Source: an aff. Roholtiella sp. LEGE 12411 (GTDB lineage Bacteria; Cyanobacteriota; Cyanobacteriia; Cyanobacteriales; Nostocaceae). Taken from it: a stretch of DNA of 32,902 nucleotides. The notes beneath the pieces were generated by a model. That model saw only the letters and a program-made list of their open reading frames with translations, was not told the origin of the DNA and made no database searches. The DNA lies in contig NZ_JADEXR010000056.1 of assembly GCF_015206995.1 (NCBI RefSeq), forward strand, positions 1 to 32,902, in the 5' to 3' direction. Below are positions 1-7,511 of this stretch, in pieces. Each line of letters starts with the position of its first letter. Positions within the stretch are counted from its first letter, which is position 1. The translations under genes were made by a program, and so were the position numbers.

Positions 1-529
1 ATCTTCAAAAAATTTTAAAAGTCATTAACCTTTGTCAGACTTAGCTTGTAGCGCTATATTCTTGTTTGTTATTAGCTCTTTTTTCTCGTTTAAAATACTT
101 TTTTTTCATAAGGGGATCGGTAGAACCATTAATATTAGACTCAACATGTAAAACTATAAGTAATTTGTAATTAGGATGCCAAAACTTTAAAAATAAGAAC
201 TTACGATTGGTAGTTGACAGATACTTAGTGATAAATATAGTAATCCGATTTGATTCGTGAACTGACTCGTAGAGACAGGGAATGGAGAAGGTGGGGCCCC
301 CTCTGGGGATAAGAGGCAATGGGGAATGGGGCATCGAGAAGAAGTAATAAAGATGTACCTGAATTTTTTTCAGAAATCAAATACTAGCCCTATATTTTGC
401 CTAGAACATAACACATTTTTGGCTATTTATACTAGGTTATTATTAACATTCAATATTTCTAAATATTAAGTATAATATTAGAAATTACTATTTTACTCTT
501 AGAATCAAAAATATTACATTGTAACGCTA
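1..529. other. Non-coding left edge, AT-rich, with a GC-rich repeat
   Basis: I see no convincing gene here. The only long open frame (minus strand, 41-334) has no recognisable domain and runs through low-complexity sequence. Around 291-330 there is a GC-rich tract (GGGGCCCCCTCTGGGGA followed by GGGGAATGGGGCA) of the same kind as the repeats at 6466-6591, so it is a dispersed repeat. The last 150 bases are strongly AT-rich and presumably hold the promoter of the gene at 530, but I could not pick out a clear -35/-10 pair. Confidence 0.5.
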
Positions 530-934
530 ATGATACAACCTACTATTGGACAATTAGAAAGAGAAATATCACAGCAGATTAGAAATTTATATAACGAAAG
601 ATTGGGTCAGCGTCCAAGTCAAATTATTTGCCATTTTTTTGATACTGAAATTGTAGTTTCTTTAGAAAACTCTGTAAGCCAAGCTGAGAAAACTCTACTG
701 AATGGAGGTTATGATAGCTTGGCTGAACAAGTGCGATTATATTTAGACAAAATAATTAAACCACAATTAAAAAAATTGATTGAGGAAATTATTGGTCAAC
801 CTGTTATCGACCTAATGACAAACACAAATTTAGCCACCGGTCGTACAGGAATTATTGTTATCTTAAATCAATTGCCTGGGGTTCGTAATCCAGAATCTAT
901 TCCGAAGTCGAATGTGAAAAATTTATCTGATTGA
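530..934 (+). CDS. MpsC / DUF2294 family protein
   Basis: This 134-residue soluble protein matches the DUF2294 (MpsC) family, recognised by the N-terminal pattern with a GRGP-like 'LGQRPSQI' turn (about residues 26-33), an acidic 'LEN..SQAEKTLL' segment, and a C-terminal 'V.DLMT.TNLATGRTGIIVIL' stretch. The family name refers to a membrane-potential-generating system inferred in other bacteria; the biochemical role in cyanobacteria is not established. The length is normal for the family. The ATG follows an AT-rich leader without an obvious Shine-Dalgarno site, as is common in cyanobacteria. The 3' end overlaps the convergent response-regulator gene by 38 bases, so the two mRNAs are antisense to each other at their ends. 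The family call is fairly sure; the function is not. Confidence 0.75.
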   Translation: MIQPTIGQLEREISQQIRNLYNERLGQRPSQIICHFFDTEIVVSLENSVSQAEKTLLNGGYDSLAEQVRLYLDKIIKPQLKKLIEEIIGQPVIDLMTNTNLATGRTGIIVILNQLPGVRNPESIPKSNVKNLSD

Positions 935-1298
935 GATTGCGGTGGACAACTATTTCTAATTGATTAAAATCATAAGGTTTGGTAATGCAATCATCAGAGC
1001 CTGCGATCCTCTTAAAATCGTACTCTTGTACTTTGGTCAAGGGTTTCACTGCAATGATTGGAATACTAGCAGTTTTTGGATTGTGTTTGAGATAATTAAT
1101 CACTTGATTCGCACTCAAATCAGACAACATCATATCTAGTAAAATTAAATTTGGTTGATAATTTTGTGCCAATATCGTAGCCCTCACCCCTTGTTTGGTA
1201 CAAATGCATGAAAAATTTAATATTGCTAGGTGAGAATTAAGTAGTTCTAAATCATGTAAATTTTTTTCTACAACTAAAATTAAAGGCTGTCCATTCAT
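897..1298 (-). CDS. Stand-alone response-regulator receiver domain, degenerate acidic pocket
   Basis: A single receiver (CheY-like) domain of 133 residues with no output domain. The fold is visible: beta-1 'LILVVEKN' (6-13), the phospho-acceptor Asp55 in 'LILLDMMLSD', and the conserved Lys107 in 'CITKPYD'. However, the acidic pair that normally follows beta-1 is reduced to Glu11 followed by Lys12, and the usual Thr/Ser near residue 85 is Lys. Metal binding and phosphorylation-driven switching are therefore probably altered; it may be a pseudo-receiver acting through protein contacts. No cognate kinase gene is nearby. It is convergent with the MpsC gene, with overlapping 3' ends. Confidence 0.85.
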   Translation of the reverse strand: MNGQPLILVVEKNLHDLELLNSHLAILNFSCICTKQGVRATILAQNYQPNLILLDMMLSDLSANQVINYLKHNPKTASIPIIAVKPLTKVQEYDFKRIAGSDDCITKPYDFNQLEIVVHRNLNQINFSHSTSE

Positions 1299-1625
1299 AA
1301 ACGATTAGTGGCTGTCCAAGAAAGGCTAAGCATCAAGACTTTACTCATCAGGAAAGACCAAAGGGTTTTTCTTTGGTGAGTATTTAGGCGGATATCCGAG
1401 GCTTTTTCAGCCGACTAGGGCTTGAAATTAATAGGCTCGTGTGTAACTCACTAGGTTGTCTGTCTGCGCTGAACTTCAAGGAAGAACGTAACAAGCTAGC
1501 AATAACATCAAGCAAATAGTAGCATAGTAGATGTATATATCCGCGAATATTGACTAACGATGATCGCGATCGCATCAAACCAATAAGCTGGCGAAACCTG
1601 GTTAAACGGATTTTGTAACAAGTAG
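1299..1625. other. Intergenic region with a short hairpin
   Basis: No credible gene: a 64-residue minus-strand frame (1384-1578) lacks any recognisable feature. A 7-bp hairpin is visible at 1357-1377 (ACCAAAG, 7-base T-rich loop, CTTTGGT). It lies upstream of the response-regulator gene and could belong to its leader, but there is no T tract after it on either strand. One near-HIP1 site (GATCGCGATCGC) occurs around 1561-1572. Confidence 0.4.
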
Positions 1626-1841
1626 CTAACTAAAATCATCGCTATCTGGTGTCAGCTTGGTAAAAATACTACCGAATCCAAAGTAAGTAGAGATAAATTC
1701 TTGAAAGAAGGCAGTGTATGCTATAATTATATCCGTTACAGCTAGTAGGATGAAAATTGCACCGACAATCAGGGCGGATGCGATCGCTATTAGGAAAAAT
1801 AAAATTGGTAGCAGGAATTGAATGCGATTGATTATATTCAA
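1626..1841 (-). CDS. Possible small hydrophobic membrane protein
   Basis: A 71-residue frame starting at TTG encodes two hydrophobic stretches (roughly residues 8-25 and 26-48) and ends with a polar acidic tail 'TPDSDDFS', a plausible small membrane protein. I do not recognise a family. Against it: the start is TTG, no ribosome binding site is evident, and an overlapping frame (1669-1857) has an ATG but looks random. The hydrophobic pattern is the only positive evidence. Confidence 0.3.
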   Translation of the reverse strand: MNIINRIQFLLPILFFLIAIASALIVGAIFILLAVTDIIIAYTAFFQEFISTYFGFGSIFTKLTPDSDDFS

Positions 1842-1979
1842 TTACTAGGCTATTCATAAATCCGGTATATGAACATTAAGAAGTTGCGATCGCACTTCAT
1901 AACAATAAGCATCACAAGTTATGGAGAAGTGTGGTTAACTGCGGGCAATATGGCACCTCTCCATAATTTTTACTTCCTT

Positions 1980-2561
1980 TTATGAGCAAAACAGCGTGTC
2001 ACGCGTGTCCCGTTTTGTAGTGGGGTTAGTCCCTTGAGCAACCTGGCACAATTTTTTTTGCTCATCCTGGCGTAGCAGCACATCGGTAAAGTCTGCTCCG
2101 TCAATGATTGCACCATCAAACTTGGCATTAGCAGCAAATGCACCTTCCAACACCGCATTTGTCAAATTTGCTTTGATTAGACGAGCCGAATCTAGAGTAG
2201 CATTTGTGAGATCAGAACCTTCCAAATTTGCCGACTCTAAATTTGCGGCAAAGAAACTAACACCGCGTAAATTGGTGTGACTGAAGTTGCTTTGGCGGAG
2301 ATTAGCTTTGGTAAAGCTAGAGTCTGTTAAATCACGTCCTGAGAAATCAGCTTCAACCAAAATTTCTTTATTATATTCAAGTGCCAAAGCTGTTGGAGCA
2401 AAACCTACAGATACCGTGATGTCAATTATTCCCCAAAGCAATAAACTGAGTATACTTGCCCAAATCCGATGTTTTATTTTACCCTTCATCCCAGATGGAC
2501 GGGATGAAACGAGCGTATTATCCGCTACGCGATCGCTTAACCTAGAATTCATAGAATTCAT
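1980..2561 (-). CDS. Thylakoid-lumen-type pentapeptide repeat protein
   Basis: The protein has a basic start followed by a hydrophobic signal segment ending near 'PTALALE', then about 20 pentapeptide repeats of the A(D/N)LXX type ('ADFSGRDLTDSSFTKANLRQSNF' region onwards), and a C-terminal module with two cysteines spaced 'LCQVAQGTNPTTKRDTRDTLFC'. That cysteine module resembles the one in lumenal pentapeptide proteins of cyanobacteria and plants. The repeats should form a right-handed quadrilateral beta helix, exported to the lumen or periplasm; the exact role is unknown. I place the start at ATG 2561, because the ATG at 2594 would overlap the divergent yraN start (2576). A later ATG at 2489 sits right before the signal segment and is also possible. 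Confidence 0.85.
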   Translation of the reverse strand: MNSMNSRLSDRVADNTLVSSRPSGMKGKIKHRIWASILSLLLWGIIDITVSVGFAPTALALEYNKEILVEADFSGRDLTDSSFTKANLRQSNFSHTNLRGVSFFAANLESANLEGSDLTNATLDSARLIKANLTNAVLEGAFAANAKFDGAIIDGADFTDVLLRQDEQKKLCQVAQGTNPTTKRDTRDTLFCS

Positions 2562-2575
2562 GCTATTTTTAGTCA

Positions 2576-3187
2576 ATGGCGAACCTTCCTCCATCTCATT
2601 ATCCCGATATTGGCCGATTAGGAGAAGACCTAGTAGCCCAATGGTTGCAATCTAGAGGTTGGGTGATTCTGCACCGTCGCTTTTCTTGTCGCTGGGGAGA
2701 AATCGACATAATAGCCCAATATCAGGAAAAACCAGGGGGAGCAGGGGAGCAGAAGTCCCTTAACGCAGAGAATTCCTTACTCAGCACTCAGCACGGGCTA
2801 AATGCTCCGCTACCGCTAACAGCACTCGCTTGTACAGACGCGATTAATCGCGTCTGTACTCAAAACTCTATCTTGGCATTTGTTGAAGTTAAAACCCGCA
2901 GTTCAGGTAATTGGGATGCAGGAGGGAGAAGCGCTATCACGCCACAAAAGCAAGCAAAACTTTTGCGTACAGCCGAAATATTTTTAGCTCAGTATCCTGA
3001 AAAGGCAGATTATCCATGCCAATTTGATGTTGCTATTGTCAATTGTCAGCGGATTTCAAAAAATCTGACTGGGGTTGAAGTTACCCAGGAAGCTCCAACT
3101 ACTTCATCAGTAGCCGGATATAAGTTAAAGCTGCAAGAATACATTCCAGCAGCTTTCGACTCTTTAATTGATAATGGTAGTGGCTAA
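2576..3187 (+). CDS. yraN: YraN/UPF0102 family nuclease-fold protein with an in-frame repeat insertion
   Basis: The PD-(D/E)XK-like core is clear: 'GRLGEDLVAQWLQSRGW' (13-29), 'WGEIDIIA' (40-47) and 'FVEVKTRSS' (102-110), giving the Glu17, Asp44 and Glu104-x-Lys106 acidic/basic set of this family. Members are normally about 120-150 residues; this one has 203. About 45 extra residues (roughly 50-97) lie exactly between the two core strands. They are encoded by dispersed repeat DNA (2727-2862), and the reading frame stays open through it. The cellular function of the family is poorly defined (linked to DNA metabolism by fold). The gene is divergent from the pentapeptide gene, sharing a very short promoter region. 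Confidence 0.9.
   Translation: MANLPPSHYPDIGRLGEDLVAQWLQSRGWVILHRRFSCRWGEIDIIAQYQEKPGGAGEQKSLNAENSLLSTQHGLNAPLPLTALACTDAINRVCTQNSILAFVEVKTRSSGNWDAGGRSAITPQKQAKLLRTAEIFLAQYPEKADYPCQFDVAIVNCQRISKNLTGVEVTQEAPTTSSVAGYKLKLQEYIPAAFDSLIDNGSG
2727..2862. repeat. Composite dispersed repeat inserted in frame in yraN
   Basis: Three intergenic-type pieces lie back to back. They are a GGGGGAGCAGGGGAGCAG tract (about 2733-2750), a segment containing ACTCAGCACTCAGCAC (2779-2794) and GCTACCGCTAACAGCACTCG (2809-2828), and a perfect 28-bp palindrome (2832-2859, half-site GTACAGACGCGATT). The second piece recurs at 18555-18593 with one block inverted, and the palindrome recurs intact at 9978-10005. Here all of it is translated as part of YraN. 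Confidence 0.85.
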
Positions 3188-3317
3188 TGAGTAACAGATA
3201 AAATATTTTGATGACCAATCACCCGCCGGGTCACGTTTGTAACGTAGCTATACCTGACGATCATATCTTTAGAAAAACAGGCTAGGTTTAGCGTACCGCA
3301 GGCAGTCAGTCCATAGT

Positions 3318-3347
3318 GAGCTAGTGCTGGATTTACTGCACTAGCTC
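3318..3347. terminator. Strong hairpin between convergent genes
   Basis: A perfect 10-bp stem (GAGCTAGTGC at 3318-3327, GCACTAGCTC at 3338-3347) with a 10-base loop lies between the 3' ends of yraN (+) and the minus-strand gene at 3392. There is no T tract on either side, so it may stabilise 3' ends rather than act as an intrinsic terminator. Confidence 0.4.
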
Positions 3348-3391
3348 CCCACGAACCAATAATCTTGTAGTGCTATCCCTGTCAAACAGTA

Positions 3392-3781
3392 TCATGCCAA
3401 GGTTTCGGGACAGTAGCCCAATCCTCGGACAAACTGTTGCCGGAAGGCTTCAATTTCCTCTCTCTCAGGGCTACCATGAGAGACTATCGCTACCTGATAG
3501 CGACGCATCACATCTACAGGGCACTGTCCCGCTTCCAAACTCCAAAGTGCCATTTGTACTCTCATTGGCGGCTCATAGCTAATTCCTAATTCATTTAGAA
3601 AAGCGCGAAAGTCGCCATCTTCTTGAGAGGAGACTTGACCCTTGAGTTTGATCCTAACCACCCAGCCATCAATTTGATGAATTACGGTGACGAATGAAAC
3701 TGGTGTCTGGGGTCTAGCGTGCAGGTGTTGAACGACCCTCAGAGTTAAACTGGCATTTGCCAGGTAATACAAGTATTCCAT
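3392..3781 (-). CDS. Conserved-looking hypothetical protein
   Basis: A 129-residue protein that I cannot assign to a family. It is soluble, with no signal peptide or membrane segment. An N-terminal helix-like 'MEYLYYLANASLTLRVVQHLHAR' region is followed by a beta-rich part ('FVTVIHQIDGWVVRIKLKG', about 29-48) and a C-terminal basic/acidic helical part ('SPEREEIEAFRQQFVRGLGY'). Codon usage and the ATG start match the neighbours, and no longer frame overlaps it, so it is probably real. It is convergent with yraN and divergent from queA. No function can be inferred. Confidence 0.7.
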   Translation of the reverse strand: MEYLYYLANASLTLRVVQHLHARPQTPVSFVTVIHQIDGWVVRIKLKGQVSSQEDGDFRAFLNELGISYEPPMRVQMALWSLEAGQCPVDVMRRYQVAIVSHGSPEREEIEAFRQQFVRGLGYCPETLA

Positions 3782-3851
3782 GTTTGTTGGTGCTTGGGAT
3801 CAAAGCCAATCCTACACTTCTATATTCGTAAATAGATGCCTGTTCCCGGTA

Positions 3852-3889
3852 GGGTAAAAGCCCCCGTTTTTAGATGGGGAGGTTTACCC
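3852..3889. repeat. Nested hairpin resembling an IS200/IS605-type end
   Basis: An outer stem GGGTAAA (3852-3858) / TTTACCC (3883-3889) encloses an inner CCCC (in 3861-3865) / GGGG (3876-3879) stem. Hairpins of this design (GCCCCC, T-rich loop, GGGGAGGT) are typical of the ends of IS605-type elements and of their guide RNAs in cyanobacteria. No tnpA or tnpB is adjacent, so this may be a solo end or a decayed copy. It lies in the queA upstream region, about 135 bases before the start codon. Confidence 0.45.
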
Positions 3890-4025
3890 AATTTTCATAT
3901 TGGTGTTTCCGTGTCACCTAATAGTACTAATCTTATAGCCGAGTGGAGAAATTGAGCGATGATGCCTTAAAGTTCCTTTATAGAGGAAAGCTTAAACCAG
4001 CTTTTGGAATCCGGTATAAATCTAA

Positions 4026-5243
4026 ATGGAGCAACAAATAACACAAGCTAATTTACCTGACACCCCGATCCAGCGAGCCAAAAACGTTGAATTAGATTGT
4101 TCGCTAGCTGGGTATAACTACGAACTTCCTTCAGAACTCATTGCCCAAAACCCAGTAGTTCCTAGAGATAGCTCGCGGTTAATGGTGGTGAATTCTCGCA
4201 CTACAGGCGACAAAACAGCACCGTTGCACCACATTTTCCGTGATTTGCCCGAACTACTGCAAGCTGGTGATTTATTAGTAATGAATAATACTAAAGTTAT
4301 TCCAGCACGGCTTTATGGTCGTAAATCTAGTGGTGCTGAAATCGAGGTCTTGCTGTTAGAAGAAAAGCAGTATAACTGTTGGTTAGCCTTAGTTAAGCCA
4401 GGAAAACGCTTCAAACCAGGAGCGAAGATTATTTTTGAAGCCAAGGGAGCATTTCTTCAAGGGAGTGGAGGAGTGGGGAAGTGGGAGAGTGGGAGAGAAA
4501 ATAATTCTTCTTTCCCCCCCTCCTTTTGCATCACGGCTACGGTTTTGGAAACAGACGCGGCGACTGGGGGACGTCTGTTGCAATTTGATGTACCAGAGGG
4601 AAAATCTTTGGTACAGCTTTTAGACGTATTTGGTGAAGTACCTCTACCGCCTTATATCACTGGCTCGGAAGCTGATGACGAACAGTATCAGACAGTTTAT
4701 GCTAAACAGCCAGGAGCGATCGCAGCTCCGACGGCAGGACTTCACTTTACTCCAGAATTATTGCAGAAGTTAAGCGATCGCGGAATTAATCAAGCTTTTG
4801 TGACGCTACACGTTGGTGTAGGTACATTCCGCCCCGTGGAAGTTGAGGATGTTACCACACACCAGATGCACGAAGAATGGATTGAAGTTCCTACCACTAC
4901 GGTAGAACAAATCTGCACCACTAAAGCGGCTGGTGGTCGAGTTATTGCTGTGGGTACAACAGCAGTACGCGCCTTGGAAGGAGCAGCTAAATCTGGCGAT
5001 TTGCAGCCATTTTGTGGTAAGACAGACTTGTTTATTTATCCCGGCTACCAATGGCGGATCGTTGATGGTCTAATTACTAATTTTCACTTGCCGCGTTCTA
5101 GTTTAATGATGCTGGTTAGTGCTTTGATTAGTAGACAAAGGTTGTTGAATATATATAACGAAGCGATCGCTTCAGGGTATCGCTTTTATTCTTTCGGTGA
5201 TGCCATGCTCATTTTACCAGAGGCGACTGGCGTTTCTGAGTAG
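4026..5243 (+). CDS. queA: S-adenosylmethionine:tRNA ribosyltransferase-isomerase
   Basis: QueA transfers the ribosyl part of SAM to 7-aminomethyl-7-deazaguanine in the tRNA wobble position, giving epoxyqueuosine, the penultimate step of queuosine synthesis. Family motifs are complete: '[11 protein letters not shown]...RDSSRLMVV' (about 32-55), '[18 protein letters not shown]' (81-98), 'PTAGLHFT', '[10 protein letters not shown]', '[14 protein letters not shown]', and C-terminal '[20 protein letters not shown]'. The protein has 405 residues, longer than usual, for two reasons. One is an N-terminal extension of about 23 residues before the conserved 'LDCSL'. The other is an in-frame insertion of about 28 low-complexity residues (140-168) between 'GAKIIFEA' and '[14 protein letters not shown]'. 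It appears to be a single-gene unit. Confidence 0.95.
   Translation: MEQQITQANLPDTPIQRAKNVELDCSLAGYNYELPSELIAQNPVVPRDSSRLMVVNSRTTGDKTAPLHHIFRDLPELLQAGDLLVMNNTKVIPARLYGRKSSGAEIEVLLLEEKQYNCWLALVKPGKRFKPGAKIIFEAKGAFLQGSGGVGKWESGRENNSSFPPSFCITATVLETDAATGGRLLQFDVPEGKSLVQLLDVFGEVPLPPYITGSEADDEQYQTVYAKQPGAIAAPTAGLHFTPELLQKLSDRGINQAFVTLHVGVGTFRPVEVEDVTTHQMHEEWIEVPTTTVEQICTTKAAGGRVIAVGTTAVRALEGAAKSGDLQPFCGKTDLFIYPGYQWRIVDGLITNFHLPRSSLMMLVSALISRQRLLNIYNEAIASGYRFYSFGDAMLILPEATGVSE
4441..4530. repeat. G-rich low-complexity insertion in frame in queA
   Basis: The stretch is built from GGGAGTGGAGGAGTGGGGAAG and GTGGGAGAGTGGGAGAG units and then a pyrimidine tract TTCTTCTTTCCCCCCC, unlike the surrounding coding sequence. 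Similar G-rich strings occur in intergenic repeats at 9935-9955 and 28950-28985. It adds about 28 residues (Gly/Ser/Trp/Glu-rich, then Ser-Phe-Pro-Pro) at a surface position between conserved motifs. Confidence 0.7.
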
Positions 5244-5492
5244 TTAGGAGTGGATGATTTGAGGTTTGGTGAGAGCAGCTTTGCAGATGAGAAATAATCA
5301 GCACCTTGCTCTGGCTAATCTACAAGAGACTTGTTGCAAAAACGCGAATCAGTGAAAAATGAACCCCTGTCTTTTGCAAGAGGTGTAATAACCGCGATCG
5401 CACTGAGTCTAAGTAAGGAATTTGGAATTTTCTCTTTCGTGGTGGGTACTCTGACTTATAAGAAGCTAACAATAAGTACAGGCTTGCCATTC

Positions 5493-6455
5493 ATGTCTAA
5501 AGAACATCCATTTTCTCCGTGGTTACATATATTTTCCCAGATGACGCTGCTCTACTCTTCAGCATTTTTGTTCTTAGCTGCACCGACAACTACTAATTTC
5601 CCAGGAAGCAAGCTGCTAGCAGAAACTGCGATTTCTCAGAATCTCCAAGCAGCTAGCTTCTACCAACAAGGAGTCACGCGCTATAACCGCAATGATTTAC
5701 AGGGTGCAGCTTATGCCTTTCGCCAAGCGTTGCAGCATGATCCCAACCTTGGGACAGCACGCAATTATTTAGGTAATATCTCCATGCAGCAAAATCGCCT
5801 GGATGTAGCTGTACAAGAATATACAGAGGCGATAAAAATTAATCCTAATTTGAGCGAAGCTTATTATAACTTAGGGTTGGCATTCCACCAACAAGGAGAT
5901 AAAGAAGCAGCAATTACTGTGTACAGACAGGCCCTTGTAATCGATCCGACAATGAAAGCAGCACAATATAACCTGGGTTTGACACTGTACGAACAAGGAC
6001 AGCTACAGGAAGCGATCGCCGCGTACCAGCAAGCAACTAAACTAGATGACAGTAATGCCAATGCTTACTTTAACTTAGCGATCGCTTTACAAGACCAAGG
6101 TCAAATAGAACCTGCGATCGTTGCTTATCGGCAAACTTTGCAGCTAGATCCTCAGAATGCCATAGCTTACACTAACTTGGGAAGTTTGATGGCAATTCAT
6201 GGTCAAGCCTCAGAGGCTATTGCCGTTTATCTGCAAGCTATTCGCCAAAATCCCAAGAATGCCTCAGCTTACTATAACTTGGGAGTGACTTTATACAATC
6301 AGGGTGATATCAAGAAAGCCAGTGCAGCATTGAAACGCGCCCGCAATGAATACCGCAGCCAAGGAAATCTTGAGCAAGTTGAAAAAATTGAGCAGCTAAT
6401 GCAGCAAATTGCCCAGAAGGGAAAACAACAGCAACCTCAAGGTGCAGAGGGATAG
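5493..6455 (+). CDS. TPR-repeat protein with N-terminal signal/anchor
   Basis: From the ATG at 5493 the protein has about 320 residues. A hydrophobic segment ('MTLLYSSAFLFLAAP', about residues 17-31) could be a signal peptide or anchor. Seven consecutive 34-residue tetratricopeptide repeats follow, with the usual W/Y-x2-L-G ... A ... P signature ('YYNLGLAFHQQGDKEAAITVYRQAL.IDP'), then a Gln-rich tail. TPR arrays are protein-binding scaffolds, so the partner is unknown. The open frame extends upstream to a TTG at 5331, but those 54 residues look non-coding, which is why I choose 5493. A bidirectional terminator (6593-6624) separates it from the convergent ktrA. Confidence 0.85.
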   Translation: MSKEHPFSPWLHIFSQMTLLYSSAFLFLAAPTTTNFPGSKLLAETAISQNLQAASFYQQGVTRYNRNDLQGAAYAFRQALQHDPNLGTARNYLGNISMQQNRLDVAVQEYTEAIKINPNLSEAYYNLGLAFHQQGDKEAAITVYRQALVIDPTMKAAQYNLGLTLYEQGQLQEAIAAYQQATKLDDSNANAYFNLAIALQDQGQIEPAIVAYRQTLQLDPQNAIAYTNLGSLMAIHGQASEAIAVYLQAIRQNPKNASAYYNLGVTLYNQGDIKKASAALKRARNEYRSQGNLEQVEKIEQLMQQIAQKGKQQQPQGAEG

Positions 6456-6465
6456 TCGCTCCGAC

Positions 6466-6591
6466 GCATTGGGCATTGGGCATTGGGCATAGGGCATTGG
6501 GCATTGGTAGCTTCTCTCCCATTGCCCCTTCGCCCCTAATCCCCAAAGGGGGCCCCGAGTTCCCCAGAGGGGGCCCCGAATTCCCTATGCC
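6466..6591. repeat. Tandem short GC-rich repeats (GGGCATT and GGGGGCCCC types)
   Basis: Five copies or near-copies of GGGCATT(G) lie at about 6469-6506. They are followed by CCCCAAAGGGGGCCCCGAGTTC and the near-identical CCCCAGAGGGGGCCCCGAATTC, a direct duplication of a palindromic unit. Both types recur elsewhere: the first at the extreme right end (from 32887), the second near 291-310. This is dispersed repeat DNA of the kind common in Nostoc genomes. Confidence 0.8.
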
Positions 6592-6592
6592 C

Positions 6593-6624
6593 AAAAACTC
6601 CATGCCCTTGTGGGTGGAGTTTTT
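6593..6624. terminator. Bidirectional intrinsic terminator between the TPR gene and ktrA
   Basis: AAAAACTCC (6593-6601) pairs with GGAGTTTTT (6616-6624), and an inner CCC/GGG extends the stem. The T tract on both strands fits termination of the plus-strand TPR gene and the minus-strand ktrA, which converge here. Confidence 0.8.
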
Positions 6625-6648
6625 CATAACTTCTAACTCCTAACTTTT

Positions 6649-7344
6649 TTAAATTGGCAAGCGATTAATATCTTTGTTGCAGCCAATAACTACCATTGCA
6701 GAACCACGCTCTAGACGCTTGGTTGGATCAGGATTGATTTGAAATTTACCATCCTGACTCACCGCCAGCAAATTCAAACCATAGCGGTTACGAAGTTGAA
6801 GTTCGGTGATTGTTTTACCATGAAATTCATCAGGCACGATCAGTTCTACAATACTGTTATCTGGGTCGAGGTCAAACCGATCTATGATTGATGGTTTGGT
6901 AAGTGTACGTGCTAGGGCACAACCCGCCTCATACTCAGGAAAAACAACATGATCTGCTCCCACTCGTCGCAATAGCTTGCAGTGAACTTCACTAGAGGCT
7001 TTAGCAACTACGTGAGGTACACCGCCCTCTTTCACATTCAGGGTGGTTATAATACTTTCTTGAACGTAGTTACCAATTGCCACAATTACCGTATCAAATT
7101 CAAAAACTCCAGCTTCCCTGAGTGCAGCTGGCTCAGTAGAGTCTAGTTGCAAAGCATGACCAACTATTTCTTCAGTTAGGGCTTCTGAAACACGTTTCTC
7201 ATCAATATCTGTAGCCAGCACTTGATAGCCGAAATTGTGAAGTGTTGAACAAACAGAACGACCAAAACGACCTAACCCAATCACAGCAAATTGATGGTTG
7301 TCTTTACGTAAACTGCGGAAAAAACCTAATGATGAAAGATGCAC
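6649..7344 (-). CDS. ktrA: Potassium uptake regulatory subunit KtrA (TrkA-N/TrkA-C)
   Basis: A cytoplasmic RCK protein that gates the KtrB membrane subunit in response to nucleotide. The Rossmann motif 'IGLGRFGRS' lies at 22-30, with the acidic end of beta-2 in 'LATDIDEK' (43-50), typical of NAD(H)/ATP-binding TrkA-N domains. A TrkA-C domain follows from about residue 145 ('NSIVELIVPDEFHGKTITEL' to 'RGSAMVVIG'). The length of 231 is normal. The start is GTG, with AAGGAT about 9 bases upstream acting as a ribosome binding site. It lies 167 bases downstream of ktrB on the same strand, so the two probably form a unit. Confidence 0.93.
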   Translation of the reverse strand: MHLSSLGFFRSLRKDNHQFAVIGLGRFGRSVCSTLHNFGYQVLATDIDEKRVSEALTEEIVGHALQLDSTEPAALREAGVFEFDTVIVAIGNYVQESIITTLNVKEGGVPHVVAKASSEVHCKLLRRVGADHVVFPEYEAGCALARTLTKPSIIDRFDLDPDNSIVELIVPDEFHGKTITELQLRNRYGLNLLAVSQDGKFQINPDPTKRLERGSAMVVIGCNKDINRLPI

Positions 7345-7511
7345 AGTTGTTATCCTTATTATTGCTCCCTGTACTTAGGGCAAAAAGCGGTTATGCCGCA
7401 CAAATAAAAAAGCTATTTTTTTGCCTAAATAGGTATATTTTATCAGTTTAATTATTAGTCATTATTTATTAATTATTTATACCTCATATATCCTATTTCT
7501 CACTCCTATAA

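Noticed and set aside
41-334. 97-residue minus-strand open frame
   Set aside because: No recognisable domain, passes through a G-rich repeat, and composition (many Asn, Lys, Thr in AT-rich DNA) looks random.
1384-1578. 64-residue minus-strand open frame
   Set aside because: No family pattern, no ribosome binding site, and nothing to distinguish it from chance.
5331-5492. Upstream extension of the TPR protein to a TTG start
   Set aside because: The 54 extra residues do not resemble a signal or domain; the ATG at 5493 directly precedes a plausible signal segment.
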